From Gammaproteobacteria bacterium (GTDB lineage Bacteria > Pseudomonadota > Gammaproteobacteria > JAABTG01): DNA of 7,166 nucleotides. Shown here piece by piece: positions 1-5,014 of the stretch; within the stretch, counting starts at the first letter, position 1; every line of letters begins with the position of its first letter. A model generated the notes under the pieces. It ran no database searches, was not told the origin of the DNA, and was given only the letters and a program-made list of their open reading frames with translations. The position numbers were made by a program, and so were the translations under genes. The DNA lies in assembly GCA_030066245.1 (NCBI GenBank), contig JASJBY010000227.1, positions 1 through 7,166 on the forward strand, read 5' to 3'.

Positions 1-556
1 CGCCGCGATTCGCCGCGCTGGTCCGTGCCCCCGCAGTCTGCTGAGGCTGGGACGGCGTCGATGGCCGGACTCCCCGACACCAGGGCATGGGTTAAGGTCG
101 GGCCGCCGTTATCGGCCAAGTTGGAGTCGAGAATGGCGCTGAGCGGGACGCCCACGGCGGGCACGATGTCGGTAGGTCCGGGTGTGAAGCCCGAGACCCC
201 CGCATCGCCGTCCGTGCCAAACAGGTTGTAGTTGTCGGCGGTAACGGTAATGCCGACAAAACGGTCAGAAACTTTGCCAGACGCATCGATTTCCGACACA
301 AGGGTTGGCCTCTCGACGTACACACCGTAGGGTTCTTCGGAAGCCGTGTTGCCGGCTACGAGGCTGCGGTCAAGAGTGACCGTCGCGTCGGCGGCGCCAG
401 GCCGGGCCATGGCAGTTACGCCACCACTGTCGCCATTATTGTAGTTGGCCGTATTGTCCGAGATAGTGCTGTCGGTGATGCTGACGTAAGCCGAGCCGGT
501 GGCATCGACAGCGACCTTTACGCCGCCACCCCTATTGCCCGAGATAGTGCTGTTGG
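1..556 (-). CDS. C-terminal part of a choice-of-anchor Q beta-helix protein, truncated by the transposon and open at the window edge
   Basis: One minus-strand frame is open without a stop from 554 down to 3 (184 codons). It has no start because the transposon end lies directly upstream, and it runs off the window at position 1. The N-terminal part of the fragment carries beta-helix rungs of the type NSTISGN and DSTISDN, with LVAGNTA further on. The C-terminal part has DNYNLFG, then GPTDIVP, then LADNGGPTLTHALVSGSPAID and a DCGGTDQRG stretch. This order is the hallmark of choice-of-anchor Q (CSLREA-like) extracellular proteins, which form parallel beta-helices and are usually secreted and cell-surface attached. 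The signal peptide and earlier rungs are missing, as is any C-terminal anchor beyond the window. The fragment is probably inactive unless read from a promoter in the transposon. The family call is firm; substrate or adhesion role is unknown. Confidence 0.8.
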
Positions 557-558
557 TG
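452..558. repeat. Two 26-bp near-identical direct repeats inside the beta-helix gene
   Basis: Positions 452-477 and 533-558 match at 24 of 26 bases and are offset by 81 bases, exactly 27 codons. They encode the DSTISDN and NSTISGN rungs of the beta-helix, so they are best read as duplicated structural repeats of the protein. The second copy ends at the left transposon junction, so the last two bases of the repeat (TG) also fit the first two bases of the terminal repeat. Confidence 0.7.
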
Positions 559-565
559 TTGGCTC
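557..565 (+). repeat. Left terminal inverted repeat of the transposon
   Basis: TGTTGGCTC, identical to the nine bases at the other end read on the opposite strand. It starts with TG, as is usual for the ends of Tn7/Mu-type elements. It lies directly beside the last readable codon of the beta-helix gene. Confidence 0.8.
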
Positions 566-640
566 GCACATTATTCCACCGCCTTTCGCCCGTGTTGTTT
601 CGTGATGAGTTGAGAGCGTTTTCCCACATTGTTCGCTCCG
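563..640 (+). repeat. Probable transposase-binding repeats in the left transposon end
   Basis: Three related stretches follow the terminal repeat: CTCGCACATTATTCCACCG at 563-581, TTCGCCCGTGTTGTTTCGTG at 585-604, and TTCCCACATTGTTCGCTCCG at 621-640. They share a core resembling C-A/G-C/T-A/G-TT-A/G-TT, with the TTRTT cores at 571, 595 and 629. Tn7-like and Tn402-like elements carry several such sites at each end for their TnsB/TniA protein. The first and third copies agree best; the second is weaker. I cannot find equally clear copies in the right end. Confidence 0.5.
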
Positions 641-691
641 GTGAGAGAAAGGTAGATGACGGACGAGTGTGGGAGATGTATGCGCAGAGCG

Positions 692-1090
692 CTAGAGCAA
701 ACGGAGCTGGTTCGGTTCAGGTGTTAAGGCAGTAAGCTGTCGCAGATAGGGTCGTAGAGCGGGTATGTTGGGCCAGCGCGCGAGCAAGGCGGCGGTGTAT
801 TTGGCGGGCCGGTTTGTGAAGCCGGTAGCGGTGCGGATCGCTTCGAGCAAGGTTGTTGGCGCGAGCCACACAGTCAGTTGGGCCTCGAGGGTGAGTGCAA
901 CGATGGGATCGCAGGCCATGGCGTCGGTGAGCACGAGACCGGTCATGGGCTGATCGGCGAGCCACTGGACGAGGCCTACCCGCGCGGCGTGAGTTTGGGC
1001 CAAGGCAATAGGCGGTCTTGGATGGTCGCGCTCGAGGATAACGGCAATGAAGCGCTTCGGTGTGGGCCATAGCCCACAGAGGGCGTTCAC
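692..1090 (-). CDS. Small unknown protein, last gene of the transposon operon
   Basis: This 132-residue protein starts at a GTG at 1090. The start overlaps the ATPase stop codon by four bases (GTGA), and an excellent ribosome-binding site, GAGGAGGT, sits six bases upstream, so translation is very probably coupled to the ATPase. It begins with a short hydrophobic stretch (NALCGLWPTPKRFIAVILE), followed by an alternating region with VGLVQWLADQPMTGLVLTDAMACDP and TVWLAP. A helical tail rich in leucine and proline follows. It has no cysteine pair, signal peptide or membrane segment that I can identify. I do not recognise a named family. The VLTDAMACDP and VWLAP strands would fit a small alpha/beta fold. 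Its fixed place in the operon argues for a role in transposition, perhaps in target choice or control of the ATPase; that is inference. Confidence 0.75.
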   Translation of the reverse strand: MNALCGLWPTPKRFIAVILERDHPRPPIALAQTHAARVGLVQWLADQPMTGLVLTDAMACDPIVALTLEAQLTVWLAPTTLLEAIRTATGFTNRPAKYTAALLARWPNIPALRPYLRQLTALTPEPNQLRLL

Positions 1091-1887
1091 GGATTGACCT
1101 CCTCGAGGGCGGCCTGGACATGTTCGCTGGTGACCTGTTGGGTTTTGGCGAGAGCGGCGGCGGAGAGTGCATAGTGGGCGAGGCGATTGACCTTACGCGG
1201 CTTGCCGTGGGTGGCCTGCAACAGTGCTTCGCTGGCGGCGGGCTCGAAAAGCGGCAGCTCACAGCCGGCTGAGCGCAAGCGATGGGTGAGATACGCGGGC
1301 AGCTCCTCAGGGGTGAGTCCGGTCAAGTGATGACGCACGACGATGCGCTGGGCCAGCGGTTCGTGCACAGCCATGGCCAGGCGCCGGCGCAGCTCGGTCA
1401 AGCCCACCAGCAACAGACACAGCCGATTCTCGGAGTCCATCTGGTAGTTGGTCAGCAGCCGCAGATCTTCGAGCACATCGTTTCGCAGGTGATGGGCTTC
1501 GTCGACGATGAGCACTGGGCGTTGTTTGGCTTCCAAGGTGAGGCGGGTGATCTCGGCGCGAATGACCCGAAAGGCGGCGGCGCGGTTGCGCTCGGTGGGT
1601 AACCCCAGCTCCCAGGCGATGGACTTGTACATATCCATCACGTTGCCGGTGGAGAGCGGGACGTAGAAGACCCGATAGAGTCCGGTGTGCAGCGAGCTGG
1701 TGAGCTGGCGGCACACCGTGGTTTTGCCACTGCCGGCCTCGCCAGTGACCAGGCCGATGCCGCGCAGCTCGATGAGGTGTTTGAGTCGTGCCTGAGCTTC
1801 GCCAATGGCGGCCGAGGGGAAGAGTTCATCGGGTGCGAGGGCGCCATCGAAGGGGTAGCGGGTTAGGCCGAAGTGGGTGCGATACAT
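1087..1887 (-). CDS. AAA+ transposition ATPase (TnsC/TniB/ExeA-like)
   Basis: This 266-residue P-loop ATPase begins YRTHFGLTRYPFD, the opening typical of ExeA/TniB-type ATPases. Walker A is GEAGSGKTT at residues 49-57 and Walker B is VLIVDEAHH at 125-133. A sensor-1 region, LCLLLVGLTEL, lies near 156-166. A candidate arginine finger, R181, sits in PLAQRIVV, and a sensor-2 stretch, GKPRKVNRLA, lies near 229-238. In the Tn7 and Tn5053 systems such an ATPase binds target DNA as an oligomer and activates the DDE transposase, which also gives target immunity. The ATG overlaps the transposase stop by one base (TGATG), with AAGGAG eight bases upstream inside the transposase gene. The next gene overlaps its own stop. 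All motifs are intact. Type II secretion ExeA/GspA shares the fold, but the neighbours fix this one as a transposition protein. Confidence 0.93.
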   Translation of the reverse strand: MYRTHFGLTRYPFDGALAPDELFPSAAIGEAQARLKHLIELRGIGLVTGEAGSGKTTVCRQLTSSLHTGLYRVFYVPLSTGNVMDMYKSIAWELGLPTERNRAAAFRVIRAEITRLTLEAKQRPVLIVDEAHHLRNDVLEDLRLLTNYQMDSENRLCLLLVGLTELRRRLAMAVHEPLAQRIVVRHHLTGLTPEELPAYLTHRLRSAGCELPLFEPAASEALLQATHGKPRKVNRLAHYALSAAALAKTQQVTSEHVQAALEEVNP

Positions 1888-3239
1888 CAGCGGCGCTCCT
1901 TATCGTCATCGGGATGATCGAGATCTCGCAGGGTCAAGCCGCTCGCCGGGGGTTCGGGTGGGGCATCGGCGCTCAGGGTCCAGGAGGGACGCTGACGTTT
2001 GACGAAGCAATTGGCATAGAGCTCGACGGGCTTGGCGGCGTGGATGTGTCGGCCTTCGTGCCAGACATCAATCGGCCGCCCGGGGGGTGCCGCCGGATCA
2101 TATCGCAGCGTGACGTTGTGCCCGACCAGCGCGGCGTCGACCTCATAGACCACGCCGTTCAGGCTCACGGTGCGGTCTTTCTGCACCTTGCGTTTGACCT
2201 CGAAGAGAAACACTTCGTCGAGATCGAGGTTGGGCTCGGGGAAGCGCACCTGGTCGGCTTGGCTGGCCCAGCGTTCCAGGGGCGTTTGGCCGTCGAGGGA
2301 GCGATGCGGCGTGTTATGGTATTCGCTCTCGACCCACGCCCACAGGCGTCGATTCAGTGCCTCGAGGCTGCGCAAATCATCGTTGCCAAGCAGCGGGAGG
2401 AGCTGTGAGCGCACGGTGCGAAACCAGCGTTCTTGTTTTCCCCGGCCTTGGGGCTGATAGGGGCGGGCATGGATGAGGGCGATGCCGAGCTTGGCGCAGA
2501 TGAGCGCCAGGTGCTGGGAGCGGTAATTGCTGCCGTTATCGACGTAGAGGCGCATGGGCAGGCCGCGTCGCAGCAGAGCTTGCTTGAACACGGGTAGAAA
2601 GGCCTGGGTGTTCTCGGCGAGGGTAAAGGCCGCGTAGGGCACCACGCGGGTGGCGTCATCGAGAAAGGCAATGAGATAGCTTTTGCGCTTGCGTTTATCG
2701 TCAACGAAGACGGCGGGTCCATGCATCACATCGCTCATCCACAGTTCACCGGCGCGCTCAAAGGCAAAGCGGCGGCGATCCGATTCGGTGGGGACATTGG
2801 GGTCTTTGCGCATCAGGCCATGGCGGGCAAGCAGCCGATGGACGGTGGAAGTCGGCAGCGGTAGCTCGGGTGGGACTTCGCCAGTGGCGCGGGCGGCGCG
2901 AATGACCAACGGCACGGAGAGCTTGGTGTTTTCCTCCTTGATGCCAAGCAGCAAATCGGCGATGGCTTGCGGGATCGCCCGCGCTCGCCCCCGGTCGGCC
3001 CGCGGCTTAGGCAGCAGCGCATCGAAGCCGCCTTTGCGATAGCGTTTGAGCCAGTCGCGGATGGTCTCCGCTGCCACCCGGGTGCGGGTGGTACCGGGGA
3101 TGGTGTACGCGGCGGCCGCCTTCTCGCGGATGCGTTCATACAGCCCCTTACTGCCTGGCGGCAGCTGGACGAGCTCAGCGATAAGACCGTAGCGGAACAG
3201 GGCAATGGCATGGCGGCGATCGGTTTCGGGATCAGTCAC
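1887..3239 (-). CDS. DDE transposase of the TnsB/TniA/Mu type
   Basis: This 450-residue protein starts at a GTG at 3239, with AAGGAG seven bases upstream. The N-terminus (about residues 1-80) looks like a helix-turn-helix DNA-binding region, with TIRDWLKRYRKGGFDALLPK. A second winged-helix-like segment lies around 85-145. The rve/RNase H catalytic core has D170 in LWMSDVMHGP, D234 in LYVDNGSNY and E270 in GRGKQERWF, giving a DD(35)E triad. The C-terminal part (about 330-420) carries a Mu-type beta-barrel, with RTVSLNGVVYEVD. This family cuts the 3' ends of the element and joins them to target DNA as a multimer, assisted by the ATPase encoded next. No internal stop or frameshift is seen and all catalytic residues are present. 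It is somewhat shorter than TnsB or TniA, as expected for a minimal element. Confidence 0.93.
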   Translation of the reverse strand: MTDPETDRRHAIALFRYGLIAELVQLPPGSKGLYERIREKAAAAYTIPGTTRTRVAAETIRDWLKRYRKGGFDALLPKPRADRGRARAIPQAIADLLLGIKEENTKLSVPLVIRAARATGEVPPELPLPTSTVHRLLARHGLMRKDPNVPTESDRRRFAFERAGELWMSDVMHGPAVFVDDKRKRKSYLIAFLDDATRVVPYAAFTLAENTQAFLPVFKQALLRRGLPMRLYVDNGSNYRSQHLALICAKLGIALIHARPYQPQGRGKQERWFRTVRSQLLPLLGNDDLRSLEALNRRLWAWVESEYHNTPHRSLDGQTPLERWASQADQVRFPEPNLDLDEVFLFEVKRKVQKDRTVSLNGVVYEVDAALVGHNVTLRYDPAAPPGRPIDVWHEGRHIHAAKPVELYANCFVKRQRPSWTLSADAPPEPPASGLTLRDLDHPDDDKERR

Positions 3240-3244
3240 GATGA

Positions 3245-3288
3245 AGCTCCTTCGGGTCGGATCAGTGCATTCAGTGACCCGAGAAGCT
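3245..3288 (-). promoter_or_regulatory. Stem-loop that sequesters the transposase ribosome-binding site
   Basis: On the transcript, the arm AGCTTCTCGGGTC (3288-3276) can pair with GACCCGAAGGAGCT (3258-3245) over 13 base pairs, with a single bulged A, one G-U pair and a 17-base loop. The 3' arm contains the AAGGAG ribosome-binding site of the transposase (3252-3247). The 5' arm overlaps the TAG stop codon of the preceding zinc-ribbon gene (3289-3287). A ribosome finishing that gene would open the stem, so the arrangement fits translational coupling. It would also block translation from transcripts entering without a translating ribosome. Confidence 0.6.
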
Positions 3289-3982
3289 ACCCGTTAGGCC
3301 CGGGTGGGTCTGGCCCCATTTGGTGTTGGCGCGGTGCGTCGTGTTCACCGCCGGTGATCGACGGGGGACGGAAACCGAGCGGCGGCGGTAGAAATGGCAG
3401 GTAGGCCGTGGCAATCGCTCGCAATGCGGGCAGGACGCCGTCGTGACCAACGTGTCCCCGCAACGCGGTCACCGTGGGCTGAGCGCCCGAGAAACGCTCG
3501 GGCATCAGGCTAACCAGCGCGCTGAGTGCACCGTGCACGGGTTTGACCCGACGTCGGGTCCAGCGGATGGCACCCGGCAACTCAATCTCGGGGCGCAGGC
3601 GATCGGCGGCTGCCTCCAGGCTGCTGGCCTGCTCGACCGCCAATACCACTTGCTCGATCGCGAACAGCGTTCCTCGGAACCTGGCTGCAAGACAGTCAGG
3701 CAACAGACTGAAGGTGCAATGCCCTTCTCGGCAGTACCAGCGAGCAACACGTGCCCCGGGCGGATTGACTCGCTCGTAGGTGCCATGACGGGCCAACGAG
3801 CACCCGCCTTGGGGATGCAGCGGGCACTGCGGCAAGCTTGCTTCGCGCCAGGCTTCCTGTGTAACGTATTCTTCGCTGGTCAGCCCCGCTGGAAATCGAA
3901 GCTGCACCGGCCACCGGCCCGCCCGGGAGCCACCGGGGCGGGCCAATCCTCCCTTCTCGAGAACGGGCACGCTGCCCGCCAC
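3287..3982 (-). CDS. Zinc-ribbon protein of the transposon (DUF6431-like)
   Basis: This 231-residue protein is the first gene of the transposon operon. It starts at a GTG at 3982 with an AGGT about ten bases upstream; the exact start is moderately sure. After a variable N-terminus, residues 53-96 hold a likely zinc site: C53-x2-H56, C61, then HGTYER, then RWYC84-REGH-C89-TFSLLPD. The motif (C..H/C, HG.Y.R, R..C..C.TFSLLPD) resembles the DUF6431 zinc-ribbon family seen beside transposases; I place it there from memory of the motif, without a search. The rest is helical, with a basic patch WTRRRVK near the middle and a proline-rich tail. A zinc finger next to TnsB- and TnsC-like genes recalls TniQ/TnsD target selectors, but I see no TniQ domain signature. 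A DNA-binding role in target choice or regulation is inference. Its stop lies 47 bases before the transposase start. Confidence 0.8.
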   Translation of the reverse strand: MAGSVPVLEKGGLARPGGSRAGRWPVQLRFPAGLTSEEYVTQEAWREASLPQCPLHPQGGCSLARHGTYERVNPPGARVARWYCREGHCTFSLLPDCLAARFRGTLFAIEQVVLAVEQASSLEAAADRLRPEIELPGAIRWTRRRVKPVHGALSALVSLMPERFSGAQPTVTALRGHVGHDGVLPALRAIATAYLPFLPPPLGFRPPSITGGEHDAPRQHQMGPDPPGPNG

Positions 3983-4061
3983 GAAGAAAGTACCTGCCGG
4001 TGAAAGAGATGGGAATGCCTGGCGGCTGGTCTTCTCTCGTTACCCCACCCGTGCCAACCGT

Positions 4062-4111
4062 TCACCGGTGAGGTATTCGGATCGCCACACGCCGGTGGCC
4101 AGCGATCGAAT
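4062..4111. repeat. Palindromes in the right transposon end
   Basis: ATTCGGATCGCC at 4075-4086 can pair with GCGATCGAAT at 4102-4111, with a small inner GCC/GGC stem in the loop. A perfect 10-bp palindrome, TCACCGGTGA, lies beside it at 4062-4071. Both sit within 65 bases of the element tip and upstream of the first transposon gene. They could be protein-binding sites or leader structure for the operon. I see no clear copy of the left-end TTRTT repeats here. Confidence 0.4.
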
Positions 4112-4424
4112 CAGAGAGCCAACAGTCGGGCGAGAGTCTTCCCCGCGCCATGGCGCCCAAGACCGTGTTACCCCGCTCGCTGAGGGTACCCCTCATGCCT
4201 GGCAGTGAGACGGGCTCGGACTGGGGCTTGAGTGCCGGTATCAGACGTTCTACGCAAATTCTGGGGGCTGCGACGTCACCTTCATCCAATGCTAGCGCGA
4301 CGACCTTGGCCACCAACGCGGGCGCGTGGGGACGCAACAGTTCTCTTAGTTCTGTGCGTGTGTCTTTAGTCCCCCGCGGCCTACCTGCTGGGTTTCCCGA
4401 TTGTCCTGGTTTGAACTTGGCCAT
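4062..4424 (-). CDS. DUF5681 protein, truncated and fused to the transposon end
   Basis: The first 100 residues (4424 down to 4125) are a DUF5681 protein. They begin AKFKPGQSGNPAGRPRGTKD, the diagnostic glycine- and proline-rich opening, followed by a helical part ending in LALDEGDVAAPRICVERLIPALK. DUF5681 proteins are small and occur in phages, plasmids and integrated elements; their function is not established. After GRLSPD, where the family normally continues with a helical C-terminus, the frame enters the transposon terminal repeat at a codon boundary. It reads 20 unrelated residues before a stop at 4062. The gene is therefore broken, and its missing C-terminal part is not found beyond the other transposon end. 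The ATG at 4424 has only a weak AGGCG upstream. The DUF5681 identification is firm; function of the stump is unlikely. Confidence 0.88.
   Translation of the reverse strand: MAKFKPGQSGNPAGRPRGTKDTRTELRELLRPHAPALVAKVVALALDEGDVAAPRICVERLIPALKPQSEPVSLPGMRGTLSERGNTVLGAMARGRLSPDCWLSDSIAGHRRVAIRIPHR
4116..4124 (-). repeat. Right terminal inverted repeat of the transposon
   Basis: GAGCCAACA on the plus strand is the exact reverse complement of the left terminal repeat. It lies precisely where the DUF5681 reading frame loses family similarity, after the codons for S-P-D. Confidence 0.8.
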
Positions 4425-4520
4425 AACTGTTGGTCGCCTGTTCAGATCTGGAAGCCCACCTTTTGCTCTACCGGCTGTACCGTTCGCTCGGAGAGTAAGT
4501 ATCTTGGTGGACCTGACCTA

Positions 4521-4552
4521 GTCCCGCGAGAAACGTCGTCTCGCCGTGGGAC
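4521..4552. other. Strong 11-bp hairpin, possible structured RNA
   Basis: GTCCC and GCGAGA (4521-4531) pair with TCTCGC (4539-4544) and GGGAC (4548-4552). This gives an 11-bp stem with a 3-base bulge (CGT) and a 7-base loop. Neither strand has a T-tract after it, so it is not a standard intrinsic terminator. It lies about 100 bases upstream of the DUF5681 start, where a leader structure or small RNA would be possible. Confidence 0.4.
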
Positions 4553-4911
4553 CGCAACCTTCTCACCCCTGCCGTGGCGCCAGCCCACGTTCTCCTTTCG
4601 TTCTCTGTAATTGTAGTCGCTACCGTCACCCGCAGTGGAGCCTTTCGAGGCCGTTGCCGCCCAAGTAGCCCCGGGCTTACGGTCGGTATACGCCTGGTCG
4701 AGAGCCTCCGGCGAATACACTCTGTGTCTCGGGTACCGTTGAGAACACCGACCGAGGGAGAGGGGACCGCCACATCCCCCTGGCCGACAATTAATGCCAT
4801 GGCCAGATCCCCCAGCGGCTGACGACGCAAATCGCGATGGGGTCGTCACGATAGAAGCGGCTCCGGCTTTAGCTTGCGCTCTCTCGGTCAGCCAACAACA
4901 GCTCGCTCGAA

Positions 4912-5013
4912 GAGTGTCAACAGTGTCGCTTGCGCGCATCAGACAAGAAGAATAAAGAAGGAAGTAAAACGCCTCTTTCCTCCTCCCGCACGCAAGTGAC
5001 AGTGTCGACACTT
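4912..5013. repeat. Inverted pair of 23-base GTGTC-rich repeats, probable protein-binding sites
   Basis: Positions 4912-4934 match the reverse complement of 4991-5013 at 19 of 23 bases, with 56 bases between. Each arm has two TGTC/GACA half-sites followed by CTTGCG. The right arm contains the perfect 12-base palindrome AGTGTCGACACT at 5001-5012, directly after the DUF3987 stop codon. The central 56 bases are strongly purine/pyrimidine skewed. The layout suits an operator, a replication or recombination site, or an attachment-site core region. I cannot tell which. Confidence 0.5.
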
Positions 5014-5014
5014 G

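Larger units (their letters stand above)
557..4124 (-). mobile_element. Four-gene Tn7/Tn5053-like transposon with 9-bp terminal inverted repeats (3568 bp)
   Basis: The left end begins TGTTGGCTC at 557 and the right end begins with the same nine bases on the minus strand at 4124. Similarity then becomes patchy, with ATT matching four bases further in. Both ends fall exactly where a recognisable gene breaks off: the beta-helix frame at 556 and the DUF5681 frame at 4125. Between them lie only minus-strand genes in the order zinc-ribbon protein, DDE transposase, AAA+ ATPase, small unknown protein. Noncoding ends are 135 bp (left) and 142 bp (right). A DDE transposase working with an AAA+ ATPase is the core of Tn7, Tn5053/Tn402, Tn552 and Mu. 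No TnsA nuclease, TniQ/TnsD, resolvase or passenger resistance gene is visible. The flanking pentamers are GTTGG on the left and GTCGG on the right, so a perfect 5-bp target duplication is absent. All four reading frames are intact, so the element may be recently active. Confidence 0.85.
4425..5014. other. Interval without a convincing gene between DUF5681 and DUF3987
   Basis: About 590 bases separate the DUF3987 stop from the DUF5681 start. A 189-codon minus-strand frame (4442-5011) and overlapping frames on both strands are open, but their translations are serine-, arginine- and glycine-rich with no recognisable motif, and no good ribosome-binding site precedes the start. I treat them as chance frames. 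The interval contains the inverted repeat at 4912-5013 and the hairpin at 4521-4552, listed separately. I see no tRNA, no T-tract terminator and no convincing promoter hexamers. Confidence 0.5.

Noticed and set aside
552..556. GTTGG and GTCGG (4125-4129) as a 5-bp target duplication
   Set aside because: They differ at one base and each is explained by the native coding sequence of its own flanking gene, so the likeness is probably chance or target preference.
452..558. Short direct repeats as a CRISPR or tandem array
   Set aside because: Only two copies, spaced by exactly 27 codons within an open frame, encoding beta-helix rungs.
717..1262. A 181-codon minus-strand frame overlapping the ATPase and the small unknown gene
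   Set aside because: Its arginine-, proline- and serine-rich translation is a shifted-frame shadow of the ATPase C-terminus and the next gene, both of which have better starts and ribosome-binding sites.
4889..4897. CAGCCAACA, an 8 of 9 match to the transposon terminal repeat, as a possible relic end
   Set aside because: No further similarity to either end follows, and a match of this length is expected by chance.
4442..5011. A 189-codon minus-strand open frame between DUF3987 and DUF5681
   Set aside because: No recognisable motif, biased composition typical of chance frames in GC-rich DNA, competing open frames on both strands, and no good ribosome-binding site; its start lies inside the GTGTC palindrome.
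5001..5014. The palindrome after DUF3987 as an intrinsic terminator
   Set aside because: No T-tract follows on the transcribed strand, and the sequence fits a protein-binding palindrome better.
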